DNA from: Novosphingobium arvoryzae
GTDB taxonomy: Bacteria; Pseudomonadota; Alphaproteobacteria; Sphingomonadales; Sphingomonadaceae
Length of the DNA: 64,000 nt
Direction: 5' to 3'
NCBI RefSeq assembly: GCF_014652615.1
Contig: NZ_BMZD01000005.1
Coordinates: forward strand, 62,001-126,000
In this document: one piece after another, positions 40,787 to 49,854 of the stretch
Numbering within the stretch: the first letter of the stretch is position 1
Layout: every line of letters begins with the position of its first letter
Translations under genes and position numbers: made by a program
The notes under the pieces: model-generated
What the model saw: only the letters and a program-made list of their open reading frames with translations
Database searches by the model: none
Told to the model about the DNA's origin: nothing

Positions 40787-41299
40787 ATGGACTGTGCCTT
40801 CATGACCGCCGACACGACCCCTCCCGATCCTTCGTTCTATGCCCATCCTGAAAACAGCCTCGGCTATCTTTGCCGGATCGCGTTTCGCAATTTCAGCCGC
40901 GCGCTGGAAAAGCGGACGCTGCCGCTGGGGGTAACGGCTGGGCAGTGGCGGTTCCTGCGCGTGCTCTGGGCCGAGGATGGCCTGAGCCAGCGGGAGCTCT
41001 CGCGGCGGGTGGGCATGCGCGAGCCGACCACCGTGGTTGCGCTGAAAAGTCTGGAAAAGGCCGGCTATATCCGGCGCGAGCCGAACGCGGCGGACCGGCG
41101 CGTGACCAATGTCTTTCTGACCCAGGCCGCCCGCGACATCGAGGAGCGGCTGCTGCCCTGCGTGGTCGAGGTCAACGCCATGGCGACCGAGGGGCTGACC
41201 CCGACCGAAGCGAACCAGCTGCGCGCGCTGCTGGGGCGGGTGATCGACAACCTGCAGGACGAAGCCGACACCGTGCTGCGCCGCGCCGGGGGCGAATAG
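40787..41299 (+). CDS. MarR-family transcriptional regulator
   Basis: 170 residues. Winged helix-turn-helix at about 50-115: LPLGVTAGQWRFLRVLWAEDGLSQRELSRRVGM, EPTTVVALKSLEKAGYIRREP, and the wing NAADRRVTNVFLT, the usual MarR layout. The start may be ATG 40787 or 40802. It lies between divergent leuD and co-directional leuC, and four copies of a CTTAG-N4-CTAAG palindrome lie before the surrounding units. The natural reading is a repressor of the kinase-enolase operon, leuD, leuC and the second TonB receptor, released by a pathway acid. No palindrome lies directly before its own gene other than the one at 40678. Confidence 0.87.
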   Translation: MDCAFMTADTTPPDPSFYAHPENSLGYLCRIAFRNFSRALEKRTLPLGVTAGQWRFLRVLWAEDGLSQRELSRRVGMREPTTVVALKSLEKAGYIRREPNAADRRVTNVFLTQAARDIEERLLPCVVEVNAMATEGLTPTEANQLRALLGRVIDNLQDEADTVLRRAGGE

Positions 41300-41341
41300 C
41301 GGGCGCTGCGCTCTTGCCATGACGGCGCACCCGGCTTTATG

Positions 41342-41355
41342 CTTAGGCATCTAAG
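41342..41355. promoter_or_regulatory. MarR-type operator of leuC
   Basis: Perfect palindrome CTTAG-GCAT-CTAAG, 21 bp before the LeuC start. Same sequence family as the sites at 38311, 40678 and 42912. Confidence 0.6.
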
Positions 41356-41376
41356 TATAGGGTGAGGGTAGCGGGG

Positions 41377-42807
41377 ATGGAGCGGCAGGCAGAGCCGGAA
41401 GCAGGCGCGCTGACGCTGCACGACAAGCTGTGGAACGCCCATCTGGTGGCGACCGACGGCGACGAATCGCTGCTCTATATCGATCTGCACCTGCTGCACG
41501 AGGCGACCAGCCCGCAGGCGTTCGAAGGGCTGCGCCTGGCCGGACGCACGGTGCGCCGGCCGGATCGCGTGCTGGCGCTTGCCGACCACAGCGTGCCGAC
41601 GCAGGGTCAGGCGCGCGGGGTGGACGCGGTCCGCGATGCAGCCGCGCGGCTGCAATTGCAGGTGCTGGCGCGCAACGTCGCGGAATTCGGGATCGAGAGC
41701 TTTGCCCTGGGCGATCCGCGCAATGGCATCGTCCATGTCGTCGCGCCGGAACAGGGCCGCACCCAGCCCGGCATGACCATCGCCTGCGGGGATAGTCATA
41801 CTTCCACCCATGGCGCGTTCGGGGCGCTGGCGTTCGGGATCGGCACCAGCGATGTGGAGCATGTGCTGGCGACGCAAACCCTGCGCCGCAAACGTCCGCG
41901 CAGCCTGCGCGTGACCCTGACCGGGGCGCTCCATCCGGGGGTTACGGCCAAGGACATCGCGCTCACGGTCGTGCGCGAACTGGGGCAGGCCGGGGCGACG
42001 GGCCACGCCATCGAATTTGCCGGCCCCGCCTTGGCCGCGTTGTCGATGGAAGCGCGCATGACGCTGTGCAACATGAGCATCGAGGCCGGTGCGCCCTGTT
42101 CCCTGATTGCGCCCGATGCGGTGACGCTGGCGTACTTGCGCGGACGACCCGCCGCGCCGCAGGGCACCGACTGGGACGCGGCGACCGTGCGGTGGCTTGC
42201 GCTTGCGTCCGATCCGGGCGCGCGGTTCGACCGGGAGATTGCGATCGACCTGGGGGCGCTGGAGCCACTGGTCAGCTGGGGCACCAGTCCGGCCCAGACC
42301 ATCGGGATCGGCGGCACCGTGCCCGATCCGGCGGCTTGCGCCGACCCCCAGGAGGCCGCGCGGATCGGACGCGCGCTCGATTACATGGGGCTTGCGCCCG
42401 GACAGGCGATTGCCGGATTGCCAGTGGACCGGGTGTTCATCGGTTCGTGCACCAACGCCCGGATCGAGGATCTGCGCGCCGCCGCCGCCGTGGTTGACGG
42501 GCGAACGGTGGCGCCGGGAGTGCGCGCGCAAGTCGTGCCGGGATCGGGACTGGTCAAGGCGCAGGCCGAGGCGGAGGGGCTGGATGCGCTGTTTCGCGCC
42601 GCCGGGTTCGAATGGCGCGAACCCGGCTGCTCGCTCTGCGCGGCGATGAGCGAGGACCGGCTGGAGCCGGGCGAGCGCTGCGCCTCGACCTCCAACCGCA
42701 ACTTTGAAAACCGGCAGGGAACTGGCGCGCGCACGCATCTGATGAGCCCGGCAATGGCGGCGGCGGCGGCCCTGGCGGGGCGCATCGTCGATCCGCGCGC
42801 CGGGTAA
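41377..42807 (+). CDS. leuC: LeuC-type dehydratase large subunit
   Basis: 476 residues. [13 protein letters not shown] at the start, [55 protein letters not shown] and the cluster motif GCSLCAAM give the three cysteines for [4Fe-4S]. The family isomerises or hydrates small di- and tricarboxylic acids. GAGGG lies 8 bp before ATG 41377; a GTG at 41362 is the alternative. It has its own palindromic operator, 21 bp upstream. Together with the LeuD gene beyond the MarR gene it makes a complete but split enzyme. The catabolic context suggests citraconate/citramalate-type or other branched substrates, not leucine synthesis. Confidence 0.88.
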   Translation: MERQAEPEAGALTLHDKLWNAHLVATDGDESLLYIDLHLLHEATSPQAFEGLRLAGRTVRRPDRVLALADHSVPTQGQARGVDAVRDAAARLQLQVLARNVAEFGIESFALGDPRNGIVHVVAPEQGRTQPGMTIACGDSHTSTHGAFGALAFGIGTSDVEHVLATQTLRRKRPRSLRVTLTGALHPGVTAKDIALTVVRELGQAGATGHAIEFAGPALAALSMEARMTLCNMSIEAGAPCSLIAPDAVTLAYLRGRPAAPQGTDWDAATVRWLALASDPGARFDREIAIDLGALEPLVSWGTSPAQTIGIGGTVPDPAACADPQEAARIGRALDYMGLAPGQAIAGLPVDRVFIGSCTNARIEDLRAAAAVVDGRTVAPGVRAQVVPGSGLVKAQAEAEGLDALFRAAGFEWREPGCSLCAAMSEDRLEPGERCASTSNRNFENRQGTGARTHLMSPAMAAAAALAGRIVDPRAG

Positions 42808-42911
42808 AGGGTGTTGCGCGAATGCAACGGCAATAGTCAATTTCATTGACGCAAAGACAGGGGTGACGCATCATCTGGACAAGCCTGCTGACTTGCCATA
42901 CGAAGGATATA

Positions 42912-42925
42912 GTTAGAGCGCTAAG
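42912..42925. promoter_or_regulatory. MarR-type operator of the second TonB receptor gene
   Basis: GTTAG-AGCG-CTAAG. A TATAGT box (42908-42913) touches its left edge and could be the -10. The receptor gene starts at 42995. Confidence 0.5.
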
Positions 42926-42994
42926 CATCCGTGACGCTAAAGGATCACGGAGTCTACGGGCCCCGGCACAGCCGGGGAGATGGAGGAGAGCCAC

Positions 42995-45364
42995 ATGGGT
43001 AAGGTAGAATTGCGCCGGTTCCTGACGGGAGCAGCAGTCATTGCGCTTTGCGGCGCCTGGGCGCCCGCCGCCCTGGCCCAGAGCGAAGCGGTCAGCGAAG
43101 CTGACGAAGCCGCGAACGCTGACGAGATCGTCGTGACCGCGCGCTTCAAGAAGGAAACCCTCCAGGACGTGCCGCAGGCGATTTCCGCGTTCAGCGAAGC
43201 CAAGCTGGACCGGCAGGCGGCGCGCAACCTCAGCGATCTGGCGCCGTCCACGCCCAACGTGAACATCCAGCCGGTGGCGACCTTCCCCAATTCCGCCGCG
43301 ATCCACATTCGCGGGCTGGGTGCCCAGGGGATCGAATCGACCGAGGAAAGCCCGGTCGGCGTCTCGATCGACGGCGTCTACGTTACCCGCCCGGTGGCGA
43401 CCCTGCTCGACACGTTCGACATGGACCGGGTGGAAATCCTGCGCGGCCCGCAGGGCACCTCGTTCGGCAAGAACTCGCTGGCGGGCGGGATTTCGTCCTA
43501 TTCGAAGGACCCCAGCCTCGATCAGGGCGGCGTTCAGGCCGAAGGCACGATCGGCAACTATGGCCGGCTTGACGTGAAGGGGGCGGTCGAACTGCCGCTG
43601 GTGCGCGATCAGCTGGCCGTGCGGCTGGTGGTCAACAAGCAGACGGCCGACGGCTATTTCACCAATCGCCTGAACGGTGACGACGTGGGTGGGCAGGACA
43701 AGCTGTCCATGCGCGGCACGATCCTGTTCAAGCCGTCGGAAGCGCTGACGGTCAACCTCAAGGGCTTCCTCGTCAAGGACCGCTCCAGCGCGCCGGGGGG
43801 CGATTCCGCGCCGGACCGGACCAAGCTGCACTACCTGATCTTCCGCTTCGAGGAACCGAACGACGGGCCGTACACGATCGGGCGCGACTTCCCCAGCCTG
43901 CATGAATCCGACCAGTGGGGCCTGATCGGCAAGGTCGAGGCGGATCTTGGCTCGGTCGTGGCGACCTCGGTCACGGGCTACATCAAGACCGACGACTTCA
44001 ACGACAGCGATTTCGACGGGTCGGAAATCAACTTCTTCCCGACCTTCCGCCTGCAGACCCACAAGCAGTTCAGCCAGGAACTGCGGCTGGCGACCGACTT
44101 TTCCGACCGGGACGATGCGCTTTCGCGGCTGAACCTGGTCGTGGGCGGGTATTACCTGAACCAGAGTTTCAAGCTGACCCAGGCCTTCCCGACCCTGCCG
44201 GTGCTGGTCGCGCCTTCGCTCAACTTCGGCAGCCAGGATTACGTCCAGCAGTCCAACACCGCCAAGGCACTGTTCGCGCAGCTGATCTATGGCGTGACCG
44301 ACAAGCTCAACATCACGCTGGGCGTGCGTCAGAGCTGGGAGGAAAAGGACTTCTTCCGCGATCCGACCGGCACGTTGATCTCGCCGTCGCGGTTCTCCTC
44401 ACGCGCGTTCGTGAAGCCGATTGCCGAAATGGAGCAGATCGCCGCGGCGAACTTTGCCGCGAACAAGGCCTTCAAGAATGCCTATTCGCGCAACCGCGCG
44501 ACGTTCAAGGCCGGGATCGACTACAAGTTCAATCCCGATCTGATGGCCTATGCGATCTACAACCAGGGCTACAAGGGTGGCGGTTACGGTGCGCGCGCCG
44601 CAACGCTGACCACTGCCGGTCCGACCGAGGACAACACGTCGGAACTGTGGGAAGCCGGGTTCAAGGGCGATTTCCTGAACGGCATGCTGCGGGTCAACCT
44701 CGCGGGCTTCGTGACCAAGTTCAAGAAACTGGAATTCGGGGTGTTCTTCCCCAACCCGAACGTCGCTTCGGGCCAGGAAACCGCATCGCAGAACATCGGC
44801 GCGGCCACCACCAAGGGGGTCGAACTGGAACTGGCGCTGCGCCCGGTGTCGAACCTCAACCTCGGGGTCAACGTCGGCCATCTGGACAGCAAGTACACCG
44901 ACTTCTGCGCCGACCTGAACGGGCCGCAGTCCTACACCACTGCGCCGACCTCCACTTGCGGGGGCAAGGTGACGCTGCTGCCCAACGGCACCTATCTGCG
45001 GGATGAGGACTACACCAGCCTCAAGCTGGTCCGCGCGCCCAAGTGGCAGGCCAACTTCACGGCGGAATACACCATCCCGCTGGGTAGCGCCGGCGATCTG
45101 ACCGCGCGCGGTTCGGTGCTGTACAAGAGCACGTACTACAACACCGTCACCAACGATGTGCAGGGCATTGCGGGCGATTACACGCTGGTCGATGCCTCGC
45201 TCAACTGGGCCAGTGCCGACAGCCGGTTCCGTGTGCAGATCTGGGGCAAGAACCTGACCAACAAGACCTATGTGGCGGCGCTGACGCCGACCGCGCAGTT
45301 CTTCATCCAGCGCTTCTACAGCCCGCCCCGCACATATGGCGTGACGCTCGGCGCGAAGTTCTGA
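42995..45364 (+). CDS. TonB-dependent outer-membrane receptor (second)
   Basis: 789 residues. A signal peptide ends at AALAQSEA (about 28), then a TonB-box-like EIVVTARFKKE, the plug with DRVEILRGPQGTSFGKNSLAGGI, and the barrel ending GVTLGAKF. GGAGG at 42982-42986 favours ATG 42995 over ATG 42980. It differs clearly from the receptor at 12946. It is preceded by a MarR-type palindrome and followed by a strong terminator, then SnoaL and carboxymuconolactone-decarboxylase genes. It would import the substrate of the kinase/enolase/LeuCD pathway; the ligand is unknown. Confidence 0.93.
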   Translation: MGKVELRRFLTGAAVIALCGAWAPAALAQSEAVSEADEAANADEIVVTARFKKETLQDVPQAISAFSEAKLDRQAARNLSDLAPSTPNVNIQPVATFPNSAAIHIRGLGAQGIESTEESPVGVSIDGVYVTRPVATLLDTFDMDRVEILRGPQGTSFGKNSLAGGISSYSKDPSLDQGGVQAEGTIGNYGRLDVKGAVELPLVRDQLAVRLVVNKQTADGYFTNRLNGDDVGGQDKLSMRGTILFKPSEALTVNLKGFLVKDRSSAPGGDSAPDRTKLHYLIFRFEEPNDGPYTIGRDFPSLHESDQWGLIGKVEADLGSVVATSVTGYIKTDDFNDSDFDGSEINFFPTFRLQTHKQFSQELRLATDFSDRDDALSRLNLVVGGYYLNQSFKLTQAFPTLPVLVAPSLNFGSQDYVQQSNTAKALFAQLIYGVTDKLNITLGVRQSWEEKDFFRDPTGTLISPSRFSSRAFVKPIAEMEQIAAANFAANKAFKNAYSRNRATFKAGIDYKFNPDLMAYAIYNQGYKGGGYGARAATLTTAGPTEDNTSELWEAGFKGDFLNGMLRVNLAGFVTKFKKLEFGVFFPNPNVASGQETASQNIGAATTKGVELELALRPVSNLNLGVNVGHLDSKYTDFCADLNGPQSYTTAPTSTCGGKVTLLPNGTYLRDEDYTSLKLVRAPKWQANFTAEYTIPLGSAGDLTARGSVLYKSTYYNTVTNDVQGIAGDYTLVDASLNWASADSRFRVQIWGKNLTNKTYVAALTPTAQFFIQRFYSPPRTYGVTLGAKF

Positions 45365-45372
45365 TCCCCCTG

Positions 45373-45407
45373 CACGCCGCCGGTTGTCTCCCTCGACCGG
45401 CGGCGTG
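45373..45407 (+). terminator. Rho-independent terminator after second TonB receptor
   Basis: A perfect 12-bp stem (45373-45384 with 45396-45407, CACGCCGCCGGT and its complement), an 11-nt loop and a trailing TTCCGTTT. Confidence 0.75.
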
Positions 45408-45433
45408 TTCCGTTTCAGCAGGAAGGGAACCCC

Positions 45434-45814
45434 ATGCAGGACATGCACGACCTGGCTGACCGCTTTTTCGCAGCCGTCGAAGCCGGAGACATCGATACGG
45501 TGCGCGACTGCTATAACCCGGCAGTGGCGATCTGGCACAACACCGACGATCTGGAGCAGACCCGCGATGAGAACCTGGCCACGCTGGCCGGGATGGCGCG
45601 GCGGATTGCCGACCGCCGCTATGAAGTGCTCCGGCGCGAGGTGTTTCCCGGCGGGTTCGTGCAGCGCCACATCCTGCACGGCACGCGGGCGGACGGGGTG
45701 CGGCTGACGCTGCACGCCTGCATCCTGTGCAGCGTGGAGAACGGCCGGATCACCCGGCTGGACGAATATTTCGATTCGGCCCAGGTTGCCGAATTCCGCA
45801 AGTTCGCGAGTTGA
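45434..45814 (+). CDS. SnoaL-like NTF2-fold protein, cytosolic
   Basis: 126 residues, no leader. LADRFFAAVEAGDIDTVRDCYNPAVAIWHNTD is the usual opening of the SnoaL/limonene-epoxide-hydrolase-like family, with a late LDEYFDSAQVAEF. AGGAAGGG lies before ATG 45434. Such proteins act as hydrolases, isomerases or dehydratases on small hydrophobic substrates. It is 21 bp before the carboxymuconolactone-decarboxylase-like gene and likely forms an operon with it. The promoter is not obvious after the terminator, so some readthrough from the receptor gene is possible. Confidence 0.78.
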   Translation: MQDMHDLADRFFAAVEAGDIDTVRDCYNPAVAIWHNTDDLEQTRDENLATLAGMARRIADRRYEVLRREVFPGGFVQRHILHGTRADGVRLTLHACILCSVENGRITRLDEYFDSAQVAEFRKFAS

Positions 45815-45835
45815 TGAAGATCCAAGGAGAAGACG

Positions 45836-46483
45836 ATGCCCGTGCTGCGCCAGGTACCGAAATCGGAAGTGACGGCGGAAGTTGTCCAGCGCTATTACAA
45901 GCGCCTGTTCGGGGATCGCGATCCCGTGGCGGAACCCGGCACCGCCACCGGCACGCCGGGCGACTGGTGGACGGTCTTTGCGCTCGCGCCCGACATTTTC
46001 CAGCACGCGGTCGATGGCTTTGCCGTCTATCGCCACCCCGCGCGCAAGATCGATCCGGTGCTGCGCGAACTGGGCCAGACCCGCGCGGGCTGGGTCAAGG
46101 GGAGCCAGTTCGTGTTCTCGCAGCACTGCAAGTCGCTGCGAGGGCTGGGGGTGTCGGATGAAAAGATCGCGGCGATCCCGCACTGGACCGTGTCCGACGT
46201 GTTCGATGATCAGGAACGCGCCGTGCTGGCCTATGCCGATTGCCTGACGGCCGGCGATGGGCGGGTGCCGGACGAGGTCTTCGCCAAGCTCAAGACGTTC
46301 TGGGATGACGAACAGATCTTCGAATACACCTACATCACCTGCCTCTACGCGATGCATGCGGTGATGACCCGCGCGTTGCAGCTGGAATACGACAACCGCA
46401 AGGACCCGATCGTCGAGGTTGCCGCACCCGAAGGGTTCAACGCCGCGGACTTTCTCAGCCCGGCGGCGACGCAGAACCGGTAG
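45836..46483 (+). CDS. Carboxymuconolactone-decarboxylase family protein
   Basis: 215 residues. The helical CMD/AhpD-type core runs from DWWTVFALAPDIFQHAVDGF through FSQHCKSLRGLGVSDEKIAAI to DDQERAVLAYADCLT. Only one Cys is at the active helix (QHCKSLR), so it is not an AhpD-like disulfide reductase; it fits a decarboxylase/lyase-like or unassigned branch. AAGGAGA precedes ATG 45836. It forms a pair with the SnoaL gene. The strong hairpins after it separate it from the VOC gene on the other strand. Confidence 0.8.
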   Translation: MPVLRQVPKSEVTAEVVQRYYKRLFGDRDPVAEPGTATGTPGDWWTVFALAPDIFQHAVDGFAVYRHPARKIDPVLRELGQTRAGWVKGSQFVFSQHCKSLRGLGVSDEKIAAIPHWTVSDVFDDQERAVLAYADCLTAGDGRVPDEVFAKLKTFWDDEQIFEYTYITCLYAMHAVMTRALQLEYDNRKDPIVEVAAPEGFNAADFLSPAATQNR

Positions 46484-46506
46484 GGTAAAGGTCCTTTCGC
46501 TGGTGC

Positions 46507-46528
46507 GCCAATCGCCTCCGCGATTGGC
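46507..46528. terminator. Hairpin after CMD gene
   Basis: GCCAATCGC and GCGATTGGC (9-bp perfect stem) around a 4-nt CTCC loop. It lies 24 bp after the stop and lacks a T tract on the plus strand. Confidence 0.5.
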
Positions 46529-46548
46529 TTGCGGCACCGGCCCGCTCC

Positions 46549-46574
46549 CCCAGGTCGCGTTTCCGCGACCTGGG
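46549..46574. terminator. Bidirectional hairpin terminator
   Basis: CCCAGGTCGCG pairs with CGCGACCTGGG (11 bp) around TTTC. It lies between the convergent CMD and VOC genes, with CGTTTTACG to its right. Confidence 0.6.
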
Positions 46575-46584
46575 AGCATACGTT

Positions 46585-47154
46585 TTACGCCGCCGGACGC
46601 AGATCCGCTGCGGTCATCGGCCGGGCAGTGTTGTCGACATCGCTGTCATTCAGCGCACGCGTCCACGCGGCCAGTTCGACGCAGACACCGTCCGGATCGA
46701 AGAAATAGACCGAGCGCACGAACACCCGGTCGGTCACGGTTTCGCTGATCTGGGTCGGGGAATCGTCGTGGTTGGAGACGGGCGAAATGTCGATGCCCTT
46801 GGCCTTCAGCTTCTCCACGTATTCATCGAACTTCTCGGGCGCGACGTCGAAGGCGATGTGGTTCATCGAACCTTGCGCCGACACGAAATTGCCCCGACGC
46901 GGCAACTGCGCGGGCGAGGAGATCCCGGGGACGGCCTCGGGCGAATCCGGGAACCAGAAAAACGCCAGCGAATCGCCGTTGCCGCAATCGAAGAAATAAT
47001 GCTGGCCCATGTTGCCGGGCAGGTTGATCGTCTTGGTCAGCGGCATGCCCAGGATGTCGCGGTAGAATTCAACCGTCTTGGCCATGTCGCGGCAGACCAG
47101 CGCCAGATGGTTGACGCCGCGAAACTCGAATTCGGTGTTCTTTGCCTGTCCCAT
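46585..47154 (-). CDS. VOC-family (glyoxalase/dioxygenase fold) protein
   Basis: 189 residues, one VOC module pair. NHLALVCRDMAKTVEFYRDILGMPL, QHYFFDCGNGDSLAFFWFP, MNHIAFDVAPEKFDEYVEKL and VYFFDPDGVCVELAAWTR hold the metal-binding His, His and Glu. Single-module proteins of this size can be lyases, dioxygenases or isomerases. A TTGACA-N17-TATCCA promoter lies about 50 bp before its start. It is divergent from the acyl-CoA ligase gene, with 169 bp between. I cannot tell the reaction; an aromatic or keto-acid metabolite is likely from the context. Confidence 0.83.
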   Translation of the reverse strand: MGQAKNTEFEFRGVNHLALVCRDMAKTVEFYRDILGMPLTKTINLPGNMGQHYFFDCGNGDSLAFFWFPDSPEAVPGISSPAQLPRRGNFVSAQGSMNHIAFDVAPEKFDEYVEKLKAKGIDISPVSNHDDSPTQISETVTDRVFVRSVYFFDPDGVCVELAAWTRALNDSDVDNTARPMTAADLRPAA

Positions 47155-47205
47155 TATCGACTCTCCTCAAACCGTACGGCAGTCTCTGGTCCTGCGTATG
47201 CGATA

Positions 47206-47234
47206 TGGATAGACTTCTAATCAAAAGCTGTCAA
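47206..47234 (-). promoter_or_regulatory. Promoter of the VOC gene
   Basis: On the minus strand TTGACA (47234-47229), a 17-bp spacer and TATCCA (47211-47206). The spacer carries ATTAGAAGT, which also appears at 51092-51100. The VOC start is at 47154. Confidence 0.55.
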
Positions 47235-47323
47235 ATTCGTTGACCATCTGCGCGGCTGCCGGAACGCAGTCCAGGACAAGCATCGCCCGTTGCAACGGGC
47301 GGGAAACGGGAGAGGAAGTGGGT

Positions 47324-48865
47324 ATGGGCGAAGCGGCCGGGATCGGTTCCGTGCGGGAAATTCCCGCCGTGCAGGCGGCGCGCATTGGCGAGCGGCCGGC
47401 CGTGACGGTGGGCGGGCAGACGTTCAGCTACGCCGATCTTGGCGCGCGGGCCGGGCGGGCTTGCGCCAACTTGCGCGCGCTGGGGCTGGAAGCCGGGCAG
47501 CGGGTGGCCTGGCTGGGCAGCAACAGCATCCACTGGTTCGACATCGCCTTTGGCAGCGCGCTGGCCGATGGTTGCTTCCTGCCGATCAACTACCGGCTGA
47601 GCGTGGGCGAGATCGCCTATATCGTGGAGCATTCCGAGGCCCCGCTGCTGGTGGTGACCGAGGACATGCTGGACCTGGCCCGCGCGGCCTGCGCCGAACT
47701 GGCCGTGCCGCCGCGCATTGTCAGCGCCGGATTCGCGTTGCCTGGGCATGCCCGGATCGATCAGGGCGCACTGGTGCCGGCGCAGCAGCCGGAGGGGCTG
47801 GGCGGGGATATCCTGCAGCTCTACACCAGCGGCACCACCGGGCGGCCCAAGGGGGCGTGCCTGTCGGACGCGAACTATGCCGCGTTCTTGGTGGCCGCGC
47901 AGCAGATCGACGGATTTGACTATACCGAAGATGATATCGTGCTGATCGCGGTGCCGATCTTTCATGTCGCCGGGTTCAACGTGGTGATGGCTTCGCTCGC
48001 CTCGGGCAGTCACGTGATCGTCCACCGCGAATTCGATGCGGGCGCGGTCATGGAAACCATCGCCCGCGAGAGGGTGACGCGCACTTTCCTGGTCCCGGCC
48101 ATGATCAACGCGCTGCTCCATTCGGGCAGCGACGCGGATGTCAGCTCGATGCGCTCTATCGGCTATGGCGCGTCCCCCATCAGCGAAGCGGTGCTGACCG
48201 GCGCGCAGGCCCGGTTCGGCTGCGATTTCGTGCAGTATTACGGGATGACCGAATCCGCCGGGGGCGGCTCTTCGCTTGCGCCGCAGGACCACCACGGCGC
48301 GCTGCTGCGATCCTGCGGCAAGCCGTGGCCGGGGCTGGAGATGGCGATTCTGGGGCCGGACGGGACGCCCCTGCCTGATGGCGAGGTGGGCGAAATCGTG
48401 ATCCGGGGGCCGATGATCACCACCGGCTACTGGCGCAACCCCGAGGCCAGCGCCGATGCGATCCGCGACGGCTGGTTGCACACGGGTGACGCCGGCCTGC
48501 GCAGTGCCGATGGCTTTTACTTCGTGCAGGACCGGGTCAAGGACATGATCGTTTCGGGGGGTGAGAACATCTATCCCGCCGAAGTCGAAAATGCGCTGGC
48601 GGGCTGCCCCGGCGTGGTCGAAGTGGCGGTGATCGGGGTTCCGTCCGACCGCTGGGGCGAGGAAGTGAAGGCAATTGTCGTGCCCGGCCCCGATGCACCG
48701 GACGCCGCCGCCGTGATCGACTGGGCGCGCAGCCGGATCGCGGCCTACAAGCTGCCGAAGTCGGTCGATTTCATCCCCGCCCTGCCGCGCAACGCATCGG
48801 GCAAAGTGCTGAAGCGGGAACTGCGCGCACCTTATTGGAAAGGCCGCGACCGGGCGGTGTCCTAG
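47324..48865 (+). CDS. AMP-forming acyl-CoA ligase
   Basis: 513 residues of the ANL superfamily. YTSGTTGRPKGA, QYYGMTESAGG, HTGDAGLRSADGFYFVQDR, GENIYPAEVE and NASGKVLKRELR (catalytic Lys) are all present. The opening is VQAARIGERPAVTVGGQTFSYADLG. ATG 47324 has GAGGA 7 bp upstream; the frame is open further back but without a site. It activates a carboxylic acid as a CoA ester. Its 3' end overlaps the convergent decarboxylase-like gene by 4 bp. It is one of three such ligases in the window, so several acids may be activated. Confidence 0.87.
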   Translation: MGEAAGIGSVREIPAVQAARIGERPAVTVGGQTFSYADLGARAGRACANLRALGLEAGQRVAWLGSNSIHWFDIAFGSALADGCFLPINYRLSVGEIAYIVEHSEAPLLVVTEDMLDLARAACAELAVPPRIVSAGFALPGHARIDQGALVPAQQPEGLGGDILQLYTSGTTGRPKGACLSDANYAAFLVAAQQIDGFDYTEDDIVLIAVPIFHVAGFNVVMASLASGSHVIVHREFDAGAVMETIARERVTRTFLVPAMINALLHSGSDADVSSMRSIGYGASPISEAVLTGAQARFGCDFVQYYGMTESAGGGSSLAPQDHHGALLRSCGKPWPGLEMAILGPDGTPLPDGEVGEIVIRGPMITTGYWRNPEASADAIRDGWLHTGDAGLRSADGFYFVQDRVKDMIVSGGENIYPAEVENALAGCPGVVEVAVIGVPSDRWGEEVKAIVVPGPDAPDAAAVIDWARSRIAAYKLPKSVDFIPALPRNASGKVLKRELRAPYWKGRDRAVS

Positions 48866-49854
48866 ATCACGAACTGCGCAAAGGTTTCCGGTGCGAACAG
48901 CTCCTCCACCGTCAACGGACGCGGGGAAAGGCCCTGTTCGTGGTGATAGCGGGTGAAAGTTTCCAGCGCCGCGCGATTGGAATCGACGCCATAGGGCCAC
49001 CAGTCCGCGCCCATGATCCGGGTGGTGTCCTCCACCATCGCGATCTGCCAGGGCAGCATGGTCTTGAGCGAGGCGGAAATGCGCAGTTCGGCCTGGGCGA
49101 GCGCTTTCGCCTCGGCGAACGCCTTCATCAGCGCGCGGGCGATCCAGCGGTTGGCTTCGTACACATCGCGCCGCAGCGCGATCACGTGCATGATCGGGAA
49201 GATTCCGGTGCGGGCGAACCAGTCCTGTTCACGCGTGACGAAATCCGGGAACAGGCGGCGCACCGCGTGGGGCTCACTGGTGAAGGTGCTGGGCGCGCGG
49301 GCGGTGTAGAGCGCGTCGATCTCGCCATCGGCGAGCATTCGCGCCAGCGTCTGGTCCGGGCCGATCGGGGTCAGGCGGAAGCACTCCGGCAGGTCCAGCT
49401 TCAGCTTTTCCTCGCGCCCCGGCGTCTCCTCGCCCCCGGTGAAATAGTGCACGCTGGCCGGGTCGATCCCGCATTCGTCGTGCAGGATGCCGCGAATCCA
49501 GACCGGTGCGGTCATCTGGTATTCGGGCACGCCGATCCGCTTGCCGACCAGATCGGCGGGCGTTTCGATGCCCGATTTTGTCGACACGAAAATGCACGAA
49601 TGGCGAAAGAACCGCGACGGGAACACGGGTAGCGCAATGAAATCGGTGCTGCCCCGGCCCAGCCCCACGCAATAGGACGACAGCGACATCTCCGCCGCGT
49701 CGAATTCGCGGTGGCGCAGCATCCGGAAGAAGGTTTCCTCCACGTCGAGTGTCAGGACGTTGAGGTCGATCCCCTCCGCTGTCACCCGCCCGTCGCTCAG
49801 GGCGGCGGTGCGGTCATAGTTCCAGCAGGCCAAGGTCAGGGGCAGTTTGCTCAT
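48862..49854 (-). CDS. 4,5-Dihydroxyphthalate-decarboxylase-like protein
   Basis: 330 residues, no signal peptide, with the periplasmic-binding-protein fold that 4,5-dihydroxyphthalate decarboxylase (Pht5) shares with solute-binding proteins. Characteristic stretches are TLACWNYDRTAAL at the start, DAAEMSLSSYCVGLGRG, FVSTKSGIETPADLVGKRIGVPEYQMTAPVW and HDECGIDPASVHYFTGGEETPGR. The lack of a leader argues for an enzyme, not a transport protein. The gene to its left side in transcription, a Gfo/Idh/MocA dehydrogenase, overlaps by 4 bp, and a phthalate-dioxygenase-like Rieske gene is divergent. It would release CO2 from a dihydroxylated aromatic diacid. The substrate is inferred. Confidence 0.8.
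   Translation of the reverse strand: MSKLPLTLACWNYDRTAALSDGRVTAEGIDLNVLTLDVEETFFRMLRHREFDAAEMSLSSYCVGLGRGSTDFIALPVFPSRFFRHSCIFVSTKSGIETPADLVGKRIGVPEYQMTAPVWIRGILHDECGIDPASVHYFTGGEETPGREEKLKLDLPECFRLTPIGPDQTLARMLADGEIDALYTARAPSTFTSEPHAVRRLFPDFVTREQDWFARTGIFPIMHVIALRRDVYEANRWIARALMKAFAEAKALAQAELRISASLKTMLPWQIAMVEDTTRIMGADWWPYGVDSNRAALETFTRYHHEQGLSPRPLTVEELFAPETFAQFVI

Noticed and set aside
44399..46579. 726-codon antisense frame over the second TonB receptor and following genes
   Set aside because: It spans a strong terminator hairpin and three good genes and has no recognisable domain.
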